Shown here in pieces: positions 31,717-42,986 of a DNA stretch of 64,000 bases (its first letter is position 1; every line of letters starts with the position of its first letter). Source of the DNA: Paralithodes platypus (Eukaryota > Arthropoda > Malacostraca > Decapoda > Lithodidae); the NCBI GenBank assembly GCA_032716605.1, contig CM064545.1, positions 6,226,463 to 6,290,462 on the forward strand, written 5' to 3'. The notes below the pieces were generated by a model. It was not told where the DNA came from. It saw only the letters and a list, made by a program, of their open reading frames with translations, and did no database searches. The position numbers and the translations under genes were made by a program.

Positions 31717-32978
31717 TATTAAATAATCACATAATTAAGCATCTTGAGAATAATAAATTAATCAGTGATAGGCAATATGGTTTTAGACGATGTCGATCAA
31801 CTGCAGACATGCTTTGCCTTCTTACGCATCAAATCAACCAAGCTACAGACCAACATGGTGAAACACATACAATAGCACTGGATATATCAAAGGCATTTGA
31901 TAGAGTCTGGCATCAATCCTTATTGTCGAAGATGTCACACTACGGCCTTGCATCATTAGTTCCACTAATTTCTTCTTATCTTCATAACAGAAAAATATGT
32001 GTAATGATAGATGGCCTTTATTCTCAATTTCACTCAATAAATGCTGGTGTTCCCCAGGGATCAGTTTTGGCCCCAATTCTGTTCCTCATTCATATCATTG
32101 ATCTCATATCTACCACTCATAATCCAATACATTCCTACGCAGATGACTCAACACTCCACAGTTCCTTCACATTTACCAATTCTGTCGATCTTATAAATTC
32201 AAAAATAAACACTGCAATTTCTCTGAACCAGGACCTTTCTAGAATTAATGGATGGGGACAAAAGAATCTAGTTTCCTTTAATGCACAGAAAACCAAGTAC
32301 ATTCAATTTTCTAACCGACAGAATCTCACTGACTCCCATATATTTTTTAATGATGTAAATATTCCCACTTCCCCTAGTATTGACATTCTCGGTGTAACAT
32401 TAACTACTAACTTGAGCTGGACACATTATGTTAGAAGCATTGCTAAGAATGCCTCTAAAAAACTGGGACTCCTGTACAGAGTTCGAGAATTCTTCACTGA
32501 CGAGCAGTTGGCCGTGATATATAAAAGTCATGTGCGTTCTCAGATGGATTACTGTTCACCTCTGTGGGGTGGAAGTGGAGTGGTTGCATTGAGGCAGTTG
32601 GACAAAATTCAAAATAAAGCTATTAGATTAATCAATAACCCTGCAATCACACAGGACCTTCCTACATTATCCATACGAAGAAACGTTGCATCCCTTGCAT
32701 TATTCTACAGATATTTTCACAGCAATTGTTCCGAGGAACTTGCTTCAATTGTGCCGCCTCTCCACATCTTTCCCCGTAGAACTAGGGCAGCTGAGAGCGC
32801 CCATGAATTTACACTTTCTCCTCCACAATGCAGAACTTCTGCTTATCAGAATTCATTTATCCCCAGAGCTACTACTCTTTGGAATTCACTTCCCTCGAAT
32901 TGCTTTCCACAAACTTACAATCTACATATGTTTAAATCCAGTTGTTACAAACATTTTATGAATGGAGGATGCCTTTAG
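31692..32978 (+). CDS. J2 reverse transcriptase, N-terminally truncated
   Basis: A 428-codon unbroken frame. The first about 9 codons (MARPLARPL) come from the upstream tRNA-like repeat; RT homology starts at HIIKHLENNKLISDRQYGFR. It then shows TIALDISKAFDRVW (first catalytic Asp), SINAGVPQGSVLAPILFLIH, SYADDSTLH (catalytic D-D), NLVSFNAQKTKYIQF, DILGVTLTTNLSWTHYV and RSQMDYCSPLWGG. The C-terminus ATTLWNSLPSNCFP is the usual Jockey end. All catalytic aspartates are present but the protein lacks the first RT block and the endonuclease, so it cannot be autonomous. Confidence 0.85.
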   Translation: MARPLARPLLNNHIIKHLENNKLISDRQYGFRRCRSTADMLCLLTHQINQATDQHGETHTIALDISKAFDRVWHQSLLSKMSHYGLASLVPLISSYLHNRKICVMIDGLYSQFHSINAGVPQGSVLAPILFLIHIIDLISTTHNPIHSYADDSTLHSSFTFTNSVDLINSKINTAISLNQDLSRINGWGQKNLVSFNAQKTKYIQFSNRQNLTDSHIFFNDVNIPTSPSIDILGVTLTTNLSWTHYVRSIAKNASKKLGLLYRVREFFTDEQLAVIYKSHVRSQMDYCSPLWGGSGVVALRQLDKIQNKAIRLINNPAITQDLPTLSIRRNVASLALFYRYFHSNCSEELASIVPPLHIFPRRTRAAESAHEFTLSPPQCRTSAYQNSFIPRATTLWNSLPSNCFPQTYNLHMFKSSCYKHFMNGGCL

Positions 32979-33054
32979 GCACATGGACCTTTTTGTTTTA
33001 TCTGTGTTTTTCCTTCCTCCGTTCATTGTCTCTTAAAAAAAAAAAAAAAAAAAA
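31717..33054 (+). mobile_element. J2 Jockey-like non-LTR retrotransposon, 5'-truncated, poly(A)
   Basis: RT gene to 32978, 3' UTR CACATGGACC..CCTCCGTTCATTGTCTCTT and a poly(A) of about 22 at 33033-33054. The endonuclease and N-terminal RT are absent. Its 3' end recurs at 21636, 26601 and, diverged, at 63663. The truncation point abuts the tRNA head of the repeat upstream. Confidence 0.85.
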
Positions 33055-33179
33055 ACACACTTTCCCTTGCCTCTAGCAGACTGATATTACTGTGGGAGGG
33101 AAGGCTAGAAACTTATGGAAGCAACTGTCAACAAGCGGAGCAGCTCGGTACTACCAAGTCTGCCGGTAATACTAAAACG

Positions 33180-33480
33180 TTTGGGTACGTCACCCGCAGC
33201 AAGCATATATAGGACGTATCCATACGTCAGCCACAGCGAAAGAGTTAAAATACATAATAGTTTAAAATACAAAATGTTTAGCCTAAATACAAATGCAAGA
33301 TGTAACCATGGCTGGAAATTGAAATTAACAGAGATCAGCACTCGTCTGTGTGGACACTTTCACAAGGAAGATCTGTTTTACTTGCAACAAACTTCCATCC
33401 AAAGTTGTAAATAATGTTTCAATAGAGCAGTTCAAAAAGAGAATAGAAGGTATTTCGATACTTCAGTGAGTATAGTGCAC
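33180..33480 (+). pseudogene. CR1-like C-terminal relic
   Basis: Plus-strand NARCNHGWKLKL..., LCGHFHKEDLFYLQQTSIQSC and FNRAVQKENRRYFD correspond to the CR1 C-terminus, matching the minus-strand relic at 49380-49590. It is broken by stops. On the minus strand 33480-33689 is a short open frame I do not recognise. Confidence 0.6.
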
Positions 33481-33689
33481 TACTCAATATATCTCTTTCC
33501 ACTTTTGGGTATCTCCTCAATCTTTTTTAAACACCACCTAGCCCATGTAACTCCTAGTATCTCTCGCCACCTCGGAGACCAACTTTCCCCCCTTGATACC
33601 AACTTCTGTCTCTCTCCTTCCCGCCTTGCTTCCTTTATCATTTGATCAACAAAAAGAAAATACAAGACATATAGGGAAAAGTAGTCCAC

Positions 33690-34630
33690 TAAAGTTTAAT
33701 GTTATTCCAGAAAATTGTCTACAGTAGTCTGCTTTCAATTTAATGAGATATTAAGGTTTTGCTCAATATTTCAGAAATTAGTAAGACAATAATGCAATCA
33801 TTCATGATGTTTTATAGTTGTTCCAAAACGAAAAGTCATTGTCATAATGATAGCTTGTATATAATTAAATATTGTTCCAAATAACTAGGCCTAGGCTCTT
33901 AAACATTAAACTCTATAACTCACAAACGACTAGAGTAATCGAGCTAATATTTCTACCATGTGTATAATTATATTAAGGAAAAAGGAAATCCTACTTGGGG
34001 AATGTATTTCAATTCATACACAAGTCAATGCTGTCACAAAGAACGATTCCTACCCACTGCCACGGATCAAAGATTGCATTTACCAGGTTGGCCTCATACA
34101 GCAGTAAGTTTAATTTTAATGAGAGGATTTTGGCAATTAGCTCTCCCTTGTAGCGAGGTAAATATCATGCTTTAGTAGTGCGCTGTCAAGCCTTCAGCTG
34201 TGAGATGCCTTGCAGTTCGAATAGCGCTCCAGCTACGTTCCGGCTATGTTCTGATGTGGTACCTGGAGACGTTGCCTACTTTGGGTGATATCCTTATTAT
34301 ATCCTCATTATAATCTTGTTGTTGCCAATCTGGTGATGAATCTATTTATGTATTATGTTTAATATTATGTACTATACTCCTTAAACTCTTTTCTAGGGGG
34401 GAGGTCTGACATACGGAGCCCTGTATGTTAATTTAAGAGTTAGAATTAGAGTTGAAGGAGTGTCAAACTACCGAAGCGGCGAAGCAGACTAGCGAGCGAA
34501 CCAGCGAGTGGGAAACCAGCTCGTCCGCATACCAGCAAACAAGCCTTCACACCTGCGTGCATCATAGGGGACCCTGCAAACTACTTCGATGACCCGACGC
34601 TATGACGTATGATCGACGCCAGGAGCCCCA
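33690..34630. other. Unassigned non-coding stretch
   Basis: Mostly AT-rich. At 34440-34560 there is a run rich in GCGAGCGAACCAGCGAG-type words. No domain recognised. Confidence 0.4.
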
Positions 34631-34740
34631 ATTTATTTATTTATTTATTTATTTTTTTTTTCTATGTGATTGAGGGAGACAAAAGGCATAACTGCCTATA
34701 GCGAGTGCCTCCTCCATAGTTGAAAGTGACAGGGCCAAAA

Positions 34741-35190
34741 TCAAGGGACGTTCGAGCCAAAATGCCTGGACACACGGAGTTTGAAGCAATTTAAGTCATA
34801 GGAAGAGGGAAAGACTGATTGTGGGAGAGAGTTCCAGAGCTCAGCTGTTGAGTAGAAGAAAGTTTGAGAGTAACGTTTCACTCTTGGGTTGGAGAGTTGC
34901 ACAGAGTAGGGGTGGGATTGAGTTGCAAGACGGGTACCACATGCCCTACGTAAAGGAGGTGGTATGCACTGGGATAGCTCTGAGGAACACTGATTATTAT
35001 AGTCACGATAGAATAGCGAGAGAGATGCAACATTGCGGCGGAGAGAGAGAGATTGCAGAGAGTTGGTGAGTGGACGGGAGTTAATGATACGAAAGGCCTT
35101 CCTTTCAACTTTGTCTAGGAGAGCAGTGTGAGAGGAACCTCCCCACACATGTGAACAATACTCAATACAAGGGCGCACTATGCCCCTGTA
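34741..35190 (-). pseudogene. J1 RT C-terminal region
   Basis: Continues the RT after the frameshift: RPCIEYCSHVWGGSSHTALL, VERKAFRIINSRPLTNSLQ, LRRNVASLSLFYR and YSTAELWNSLPQSVFP, ending with HFGSNVP and a stop. This is the Jockey-type thumb and C-terminus. The same sequence appears at 44090-44533 and 56441-56683. Confidence 0.85.
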
Positions 35191-36848
35191 CAGAGCAAGA
35201 AGCTGTGCAGGGGAAAAGAACCCCTAAGGCGGTTGAGCACACCCAGCTTCTGGGAGGCTGCCTTAGCAAGACTGGTAATATGGTCCTTCCAAATGAGAGC
35301 AGAAGAAAAAGAGACACCAAGAATATTGAGAGAAGATGAAGGGTTGATTTTTGTATTGTTGAAGAATAAGGGATAGTCCGCTTGGAGATCCTGACGGGTA
35401 GATAGATGGAGAAATTGGGCTTTGGAAGCATTAAAGTTAACAAGGTTTTCTCTGCCCCAATTGGAAATAGTATTTAGATCAGAATTTAAGAGTTCTATGG
35501 CTTCATTACGTTTGTCGTTGAGGGATTGCTGGCTGGGGCGTTCTGAAAAACTAATGGAGTAGTGCAAGGTTGAGTCGTCTGCGTATGAATGGATGGGAAT
35601 TAAGGTACAGTTAAGGAGATCATTTATAAAAATTAGAAAGAGAATAGAAGATAGGATAGAGCCCTGAGGAACACCGGAGTTTATAGGGTGAGGAAGTGAA
35701 CAATGGCCGTCCACAACCGCGGCTATGGAATGGCCGGAAAGGAAATTAGAGACAAAGGCACAGATGGAGGGATAGAAACCGAAGGAGGGTAGTTTAGAAA
35801 TTAAAGATTTATGCCAGACTCTATCGAAGGCTTTCGATATGTCTAGTGCAATACAAAAAGGCTCACCGAAGTCCCGAAAGGAGGATGACCAAGAGTTAGT
35901 AAGATATGAAAGAAGATCACCAGTAGAGCGACCCTTAAGGAAGCCATACTGGCGATCTGAGAGCAGATTATGAGAAGAGAAATGCTTAAGAAATTTGGAA
36001 GCAAGAATAGTTTCAAAAACTTTAGAAAGACAAGATATAAGAGCAATTGGACGATAGTTGGAGGGTTGAGAGCGGTCACCCTTCTTTGGGACAGGTTGAA
36101 TGTGAGCAAACTTCCAGCATGAAGGGAAGACGTTAGAGGATAGACAGAGACGAAAGAGTTTGCCTAGGCAGGGAGTCAGCACGGAAGCACAGTTTTTAAG
36201 AACAACAGGAGGAACACCGTCCGGACCGTACGCCTTATTAGTGTTAAGCCCAGAGAGGGTAGAAAGTACATCTTTAGAAGAGATTAGGATATTAGGCATA
36301 AGTAAGAGAGAGGAGGGCGGAGAGGGAGGAATAGCACCGGAATCATCCAAGGTGGAGTTTCTAGCAAAAGTTTGAGCGAAGAGTTTAGCTTTGTCAGAGG
36401 AAGAAGTGATGGTTGTGCCATCAGAGTGGGAAAGGGGAGGGAAAGACGAGGAAGAGAAATTGTTGGAGAGGTTTTTGGCTAGATGCCAGAAAGCTTGGGA
36501 AGAGCTAGAGTTGGATAGTTCAGTGCATTTATTATTGATGAAAGAGTGTTTGGCAAGTCGAAGAACAGATTTGGCTTGATTCCGGGCAGAAACATATGAA
36601 GAATGAGAGTCTTGAGTTTTAAGGCGTCGGTACCGTTTGAATGCTTCCTCCTTATTGCGGACAGCAGCAGAACAGGTGTGAGTAAACCAAGATTTTTTAG
36701 CATTAGTCTGAGAGAAAGAGAATGGAATGTATGCTTCCATGCCCGATAGGATTACCTCGGTAATGCGTTCAGCACTCTCCGAGGGTCCTCGGCCATGGAA
36801 GCAGAAATCATTCCATGGGAAATCAAAGAAGTACTGCCGAAGAGCCTC
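35178..36848 (-). pseudogene. J1 reverse transcriptase
   Basis: Long frame with the linker (SWFTHTCSAAVRNKEEAFKR) and RT blocks ANKAYGPDGVPP-like (NTNKAYGPDGVPPVVL), FAHIQPVPKKGDR, NYRPIALISCLSK, DRQYGFLKGRST, CIALDISKAFDRVWH (Asp), INSGVPQGSILSSILFLIFI, SYADDSTLHY (D-D), NLVNFNASKAQF and LNILGVSFSSALIWKDHI. The catalytic residues are intact. The frame derails at LRGSFPLHSF. By comparison with the copy at 44060 the correct continuation is FFTPAQLLALY, so a single-base change in the run near 35205-35215 is responsible. Confidence 0.87.
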
Positions 36849-37660
36849 CTAGTCGGCAGCGCCAAAGTGCCACAAGCGCTGCCGGCTAGGAGGATCGGGT
36901 GGCTGTACTGGAGAGATAGGACAGGTGACAGAGATAAGTTTTTGGTCGGAGGAGCCCAAAGGAGAGAAAAGATCGACAGTATAAGAAGAAGGGTTAGAAG
37001 TTAGAAACAGGTCAAGAATGTTGGGCCGATCTCCGATGCGATCCGGGATACGGGTGGGTTGCTGAACTAACTGCTCTAGGTCATTTAGGATAGAAAAGAC
37101 GTAGGCTTGTTCACCAGGTGGATCAGTAGTGTGAGAGGAGAGCCAATGGCGGTGGTGAACGTTGAAATCTCCTAAGATGGAGATTTCTGAGAAAGGAGAA
37201 ATGGATAGAATGTGTTCCACTGTAGAGTTTAGATAGTCAAAGAATTTGGGAAAGTTGGTAGAGTTAGGGGAAAGATAGACAGCACAGAAATATTTAGTAA
37301 GAGAATGACAGGAAAGTTTGAGCCATAAAGTTGAGAATTCAGAGGAGTCAAAATCGGGAACACGAGAGCAAGTGAGTTTGTTGTGCACATATCCACAACA
37401 TCCGCCTTTGGCTTTGAAACTAGGATAGAGAAAGTAGGAGGATACAGAGAAGGGGTTGCTGGATGTTGCTACAGACACCTGAGTTTCGGTGAGGAAGAGA
37501 AGATCAGGTTTGTAGGAGGAGAGATGGTGCTCAACAGAGTGAAAGTTAGAGGAAAGTCCGCGAATGTTGCAGAAATTAATAGAAAGAGTAACAGGCCGAG
37601 GTCCAGGTAATTGTGTGGGGTCGTCAGGGGATGGTCGGTCGGGTGAGGGGGCATTTATTG
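36849..37660 (-). pseudogene. J1 AP-type endonuclease
   Basis: The frame runs from [14 protein letters not shown] (Asn of motif I) through [10 protein letters not shown] (Glu), [15 protein letters not shown] (Asp/Asn) and [14 protein letters not shown] to [12 protein letters not shown]. The last block is normally S-D-H. Here the histidine, a catalytic residue in AP endonucleases, has become Gln. In the family this enzyme nicks target DNA to prime reverse transcription. The frame ends at TAG (36851-36849) and reopens in the same frame 36 codons before the methionine at 36740, so one nonsense change separates it from the RT. Confidence 0.82.
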
Positions 37661-37690
37661 GACCATGGACCTGCTATGCAACTCGAGGAG

Positions 37691-38947
37691 CTATGATAGG
37701 GGCGCGCACCATCACTCGCCTCCTGATTCGTTCCTACACCATCATTGTTTAGTATATAAGACCCGAGTAGTGGGCATTCAAATCAGTCTCATTTGGAGTT
37801 GGGGAAGGTGAACTTGCAGCTGGAGGAAGACGGGGTGAGGTATTATAATGGGTTTGTGACTGTCAGTCAGATTATATAAGTGTGTGTCAAGTGTGTTCCG
37901 TGTAAACACTTACGTTATGTTGGTTAGTGAGATATGTGATTGGGACGTTAACGCTACTATTATGTACTTAACTATTTGATTAGGAATTAACGTTAAACGC
38001 ACTGTTATGTACTTAACTATTTGATTGGGAATTAACGTTAACGCTATTATTATGTACTTAACTATTTTAGTTGACTAACTTGTGGACTAAAGCAACTCTT
38101 TAAGTAATTGGGTTATGATGAAAGTAATACTATTGTTTTATATTAATACTTACGAGTTCTTTCATTTTCTTTAAATTAAGCTTACATTGCTTAACGGTGC
38201 TTAGTACGGTGATGCTATTGTCTCATATTAGTAATATCGCCTTAGACTAACATGGCTGTGTTAATATTACTTCTAGTGATTTCCTAAGCTGAAGAAAATT
38301 ATTTTAGCTTCAAAATATTATTTTTGCTTTTCATATTATTTGAGTGAGACCTGAATCGAATCTATGAAGCGATCCTGTAACTTAATTTACTCATAATCAA
38401 ACCTCAATGTTACGTGGTTAAGAAATACATTTAACTAATTATTAAATATATATCTAACTTTTTATGTGACTTTGATATAAATCCTGATGATAATAATAAT
38501 ATAATACTATTAACGTAAGACAAGAACCAAGAATAATTACATTAAATATAAATAAAAGGACACAAAAGAAAACTATCTATTCATTTCAAAAAGGGTAAGA
38601 GACAGAAATATTCTTACTTTAATATTTATCTTTCAAGACTTTTTATAGAATTAATAGTCCTTCTTTAGATATAACTTCTTCGGTTCATAACCATAGCCTA
38701 CTAAGCTTCGGTTAAATAATAATTCTTTATAAATACTACATGACTTTAATTAGTTTCAGTATTTTTCATAATTAAAGAGTATCAGTCAATAAAGGATACG
38801 AAGTCCTAAGATCCAAAAGGAAAGGAAGCAACAACAGGAAATGATTTTATTAGATTTTACTTTTGTTTTGCCTTCAGCTGACTGATACCTTAATATATAT
38901 CTCTGTGCTATCTAGATTCATCAAGTTAACCACTTGAGGATCAAGAT
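37691..38947. other. Unassigned; contains a three-unit tandem repeat
   Basis: At 37938-38067 the phrase GATTGGGAATTAACGTTAAC..TATGTACTTAACTATTT occurs three times, in units of about 40-45 bp. A TATATAAGACC near 37752 could be a promoter-like word, but I see no second LTR. The rest is AT-rich. Confidence 0.45.
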
Positions 38948-39117
38948 ACGTAGGGGTAGGGTGGTAGGGTGGGGTAGGGTAGGGTGGTAGCGGGGGTTAG
39001 GGGGAGGCGGGGAGTTAGGGGGGGTAGGGGGTTCGGTGTTGGTTAACTCCCCCCCCCCCCACACCCCACCCCCTTCCTACCACCCCTACCCCCTTCCTTC
39101 CCTCCCGCCCCCCCCAT
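38948..39117. repeat. G-rich tract followed by C-rich tract
   Basis: About 100 bp of GGTAGGGTGGGG/TTAGGGGG-type sequence is followed by about 70 bp of CCCCACCCC-type sequence. The two halves are loosely complementary, so the strand can fold back, and the G-rich half has many GGG runs suited to quadruplex formation. Confidence 0.8.
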
Positions 39118-39419
39118 AAAAAAAGTTGCTAACGCTAAGGGTCCTGAGGGTGTTCCTCCTGTTGTACACAAAAACTGTGCTTCCGTGCTGACTCCCTGCC
39201 TAGGCAAACTCTTTCGTCTCTGTCTATCCTCTAACGTCTTCCCTTCATGCTGGAAGTTTGCTCTCATTCAACCTGTCCCAAAGAAGGGTGACCGCTCTCA
39301 ACCCTCCAACTATCGTCCAATTGCTCTCATCTCTTGTATTTCTAAAGTCTTTGAAACTATTCTTGCTTCCAAATTTCTTAAGCTAATCTGCTCTCAGATC
39401 GCCATTATGGCTTCCTTAA

Positions 39420-39898
39420 CACTAGATTAGCGGGCTAGCGGTGTATTTATATGTACTGCCCAGCGGGGTGTTTTTAGCCAAAATAGGGCTGTTTACGTGA
39501 TCATTTTCATGCCTAAATAAGACCCAGAGCGTAAAACAAGTATCTATCCCTGAAAGGGCATAAACAGAGCTTTCCAATGACACCATAACGATCCTTTTAT
39601 GATGGCTAGTTTTCTTGCAACAACCGCGCAACGCGAGTGCAAAAAGCATGTAATTCGGCACTTTCTCCATACAATTCCGTATATAGCGAGTGAGAGAGGG
39701 AGGGAGGAGGTGGGATTCGTGTCAGTAGGTTCGCCGCGGTGGTCTGGAGCAGTCATACGCTCGCTACTCTCCTGCCACCACTTGTCTCTCTCTCTCAGCA
39801 ACATTACGTGCTGAAATTGCCACACGACCTATGTCGAGCGCCGCCAGATAGTCCAGATTTATTATACTCGACTTATGTTGCGTGCCGCTAGTTATGGG
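39420..39898. mobile_element. piggyBac-like MITE with TTAA duplication
   Basis: A 479-bp non-coding insert splits J1 between GCTTCC-TTAA and TTAA-GGGTCGCT. TTAA is present at both ends (39416-39419 and 39899-39902) but once in intact J1. The ends CACTAGATTAGCGGGC and (inverted) CCCATAACTAGCGGCA are imperfect inverted repeats sharing TAGCGG. TTAA target choice is the piggyBac hallmark. Confidence 0.8.
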
Positions 39899-40423
39899 TT
39901 AAGGGTCGCTCTACTGGTGATCGTCTTTCATATCTTACTAACTCCTGGTCATCCTCCTTTCGGGACTTTGGTGAGACTTTTTCAATTGTACTAGACATAT
40001 CGAAAGCCTTTGATACAGTCTGGCCATAGACTCCTCTACATAAAGACTGGCGTCGGCCATACTCGGGTCCCGGAACTTGGGTCCATTGTCAGGCCCACAA
40101 ACTGAGGTCTTATTTTAGTTTTACTGGATATGGGACTTTGTGTTTTAACTCTACAAAATCTTATTAACTAGGGCAACCAAGTAAAGGAAAATAAAACATT
40201 TGATTTGGTTGATTGACTCATAAGTCTCTTTCGTGATTGAACATAATAGGAAAATATACAGTTATAATGAGATAGTTTATAAGAACATGTATTATACAAG
40301 CAAAGCATCATACCATGACTTACATTAATTAAATATTAGAAGAAACTAAAGTAAAACCTTTGCAAAATATTACTTTACACATAATTTTACATATATCAAA
40401 AGTCACATAACACAATAATTAAC

Positions 40424-41949
40424 TTAAACATTAGAAAGTTTCTCTTGTCGCCTTAAGCAGCCTAGTGTACACTCCCGATCGCTTGTATTAAATACAAAGG
40501 CCTTAAACAACACATTACACAATGTCTGGCATGCTCCTGAATGGCTAGCTAAAGGAGCATCTACATAAGACAAGCATTGTTTCAAGTAATTGCGACAACA
40601 CTTTTTCGAGCCTTGAAGAGACATTTGAAGGGTGATGCCACTATGTACAAAGAAGACAGTAGCCAGTGTAGGCATACTCAGCCCACCTCGATTGAGCGCA
40701 GTAAAAAACTCTGATGACAAGCATTCCCCAGAATCTACTTCCTGTTGTCCATGTTTATGAGCTAAAAATCCCCCAATGTAGACAATTTTATGTTTTAAAG
40801 TATCATCTGAATCTAGAAGTAGTTGAGTGTCTTGTAATGTCAGCTCTTCCAGAAGTTGTAAATCACCATCATCTATTGCTGCTGTACAAAATTCACAGCT
40901 TACTTCTTTGGCTCGGTCAGGAACGATGTCACGTTTCAACAGCTGATGCAACTGCTGTACTTTGGATGCTGCTTGAACATCCCCAATGTCAATGTAAACA
41001 TTTCCTCCACTACGTTGTCTTGCTTGACCAAAAAACTTTTCTAGGGGATCTTGTGAAAAAACAGCAGGTAGGATGTAAGCAAAATCATGGGTTTCAAAAA
41101 GATATTGTGCTGCTTCTATGTTATACCTTGTTGTGATGACAAAGGCATCTGCTGTTGACTGTGTTAGTTTCTTCTCTCTGCCATGCCCACCAGTCCACCG
41201 ACAACTGGATACAACTGTACACATTTCCTGCAGAGCTTTGAAGTTTGTACAGTTTAATGTCCAAGGTTCACGATATTGGTCTCGTAAATGAACTGCGCTG
41301 TACTTGCTTTTAAAATTAATAATTTTTTTAAACCAATTGGTTACCAGTGTTATGTATATCACTGTTCCATCCTGAAATTTAACAGTTCCTTTAAGACCTT
41401 CAAATGCAGCAATCGTTTTCTCATTGAACACTTGGCAAACTAAGGGCACACTCTGACGTTGCAATGGTTTAGGAAATACTGATGAGCGTGTGAGTTTTGT
41501 CAGACGAAGTGGTGTCTTCTGATCTACATTGTAAAGAGCTTTAACATCACTCCAACACGCCAAATATTCTGTACCGTCCTTGCTAAAATGAAATTCTTGA
41601 CATTTCTCTGTGATCCAGTTGTTTCTCATATTCTTGAGGATGTGAACATAATCATAGACAAGGAAAACATTTATGCCATCTGGTGCTAGTGTTACTTTTC
41701 CAGGACCCCCAAGCATTCTGTAAACAGCTTGATTCAGTGGACAGTTGTCACAGACGAACGATACTGGATGGCCACCACTAGCTTTAACAACATATACAGC
41801 CTCAAGTAATATTTCCTTCAGTTGAATAGCATTCAGTTTTGATACAGGATGAATTCGTATGATGTACCGTGGTCCTCCATAGTGACAAACAACTTCAATA
41901 GCAAGAGCAGATGTTGTTAGATTTTCTGGTCCGTTTGTTGCATAGCCTA
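40424..41949 (-). pseudogene. P transposase, C-terminal part
   Basis: Open from about 41948 (VGYATNGPENLTTS) to the stop at 40424. FVCDNCPLNQ carries the likely second catalytic Asp. FLVYDYVHILKNMRNNWI is a conserved P-type block, and DPLEKFFGQARQRSGGN matches the region with the catalytic Glu in THAP9/P transposases. The insertion domain between them is helix-rich. The protein, all parts summed, would be about 850 residues, near THAP9 size. No stop occurs within these 500 codons, which points to recent activity or recent death. Confidence 0.87.
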
Positions 41950-42636
41950 CTAATTATGCTCTCCTGTAAATCTAAGGGCCTGCTTAAGCTTGACTTCATC
42001 AAACAAAATGTTAACTAACCGCTGTTGTGGCTTCAACTGATCAAAAAGGATTGGGAGACACTTGTCAGCATAAGTGCGAGATAACAATTGGCGAATCTGT
42101 TTCTCACAAGGAAGACTAATTGCTTTGGAGTTTCTAAGCATTCTATATGCTGCGGGTGATATACAAAACAGTTCTGCTGCAAGAATTAACATATGCTTTG
42201 TATATCGTCGATTTTTAGGAGGAATAAGAAGGAGTTGTAACTGTGCTTGAATGAACTGAAAACCTTCAATTTCATGAAATTCTGTGATAGAGTCAAGTTC
42301 TGAAATTATTCTTTTTAAGCGGTCAGTATTAGTTGCTTCATGAGTGTTCATAATTTTCACTATTTCTTCAATTTGAGACCACTTACTTACCAAGCTATTT
42401 TTTTGAAGATTCAGTTTACTTTTTGGTATTTCCAAGCCACTTTTCTCTGCTACTACCAGCTGCAGAAAACCAAAAGGAGACTGTACCTCTTTAAAATGAA
42501 GAAACTTATCAACTGCTCTACCATTACCATCTGTCTTAAACATTGTCAGTTTTCTACCATTTTGCATTATATAAAACTCAGGGAAGTGTTTTCCAATCTC
42601 TCCTGCAAATTTGTCATAACTATGCATTTTGTCTTG
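41950..42636 (-). pseudogene. P transposase, middle part
   Basis: Continues in frame after the TAA. It contains a coiled-coil-like region (WSQIEEIVKIMNTHEATNTD..) typical of the dimerisation segment after THAP. Next comes a helix-rich part (AELFCISPAAYRMLRNSKAI, LPCEKQIRQLLSRTY) usual for P-type transposases, then LVNILFDEVKLK. The Asp of FDEV is the likely first catalytic residue of the RNase H fold. The frame ends at TAG next to GEHN. VGYATNGPEN continues the protein in another frame, so a one-base shift lies near 41952-41956. Confidence 0.85.
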
Positions 42637-42981
42637 TTAATTTTCAAATTCAGTTTGTTTTTTAAGTCTTGCTTCACTTGTCACTGTTTTAGTTAACCTA
42701 GGAGCTGACGTAAGTTGTTTGAGGCAAGACTTGGGTACACCTTTAGAAACTGTAGGAGGCCCAGCTGGTCGTTTTCCTCCCCGAACTGTGACCCAATCGC
42801 AGTCGAAGTGTGATGCACAAATCCATAGTTTCGACCTGTCTCTCAAACTTTCTGGGCTATTTGGCATAGCACTAATCCATGCATGTCGTTCTTGTTCTTC
42901 ATTCGGGAAACACACCATAGGACTGTATGGCTCTCCCCTGTAGTTTCCACGACAATTGAATGCAGCACATCTTTTCGGCAT
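42637..42981 (-). pseudogene. P transposase exon: THAP DNA-binding domain
   Basis: Starts MPKRCAAFNCRGNY; the ATG at 42981 is preferred over 43005 because an acceptor-like TTTTTTGCTTTACAG ends just upstream at 42987. The C-x4-C pair, the conserved Trp (HAWISAMP), CASHF (C-x2-H) and the Pro-rich PPTV stretch fit the THAP zinc finger (C-x2-4-C-x35-50-C-x2-H), which binds the element ends. A basic linker follows (RLTKTVTSEARLKKQ). TAA at 42639-42637 ends the frame, but the next part (from 42627) is in the same frame three codons on, so this is one in-frame stop. Confidence 0.88.
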
Positions 42982-42986
42982 TGTTC

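Larger units (their letters stand above)
34632..37690 (-). mobile_element. J1 Jockey-like non-LTR retrotransposon, nearly complete pol
   Basis: On the minus strand an endonuclease, RT and C-terminal region read from about 37660 to 34741. They are followed by a short 3' UTR and an A-rich tail (T and TTTA repeats at 34632-34661 on the plus strand). The whole pol frame is interrupted by only one stop (36849-36851) and one frameshift (about 35190-35215). No gag/ORF1 is seen. Fragments of the same family lie at 39125-44625, 48165-48985 and 56345-56715. Confidence 0.87.

Noticed and set aside
37691..37960. LTR of a retrotransposon
   Set aside because: A TATATAAG word and sharp composition change are present, but there is no second LTR, primer-binding site or gag/pol nearby.
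38948..39040. Interstitial telomere array
   Set aside because: TTAGGG-like words occur but units are irregular (GGTAGGG, TTAGGGGG); better described as a G-rich tract.
40714..41136. 140-codon plus-strand frame as an antisense gene
   Set aside because: It is the complement of the P transposase C-terminal coding region.
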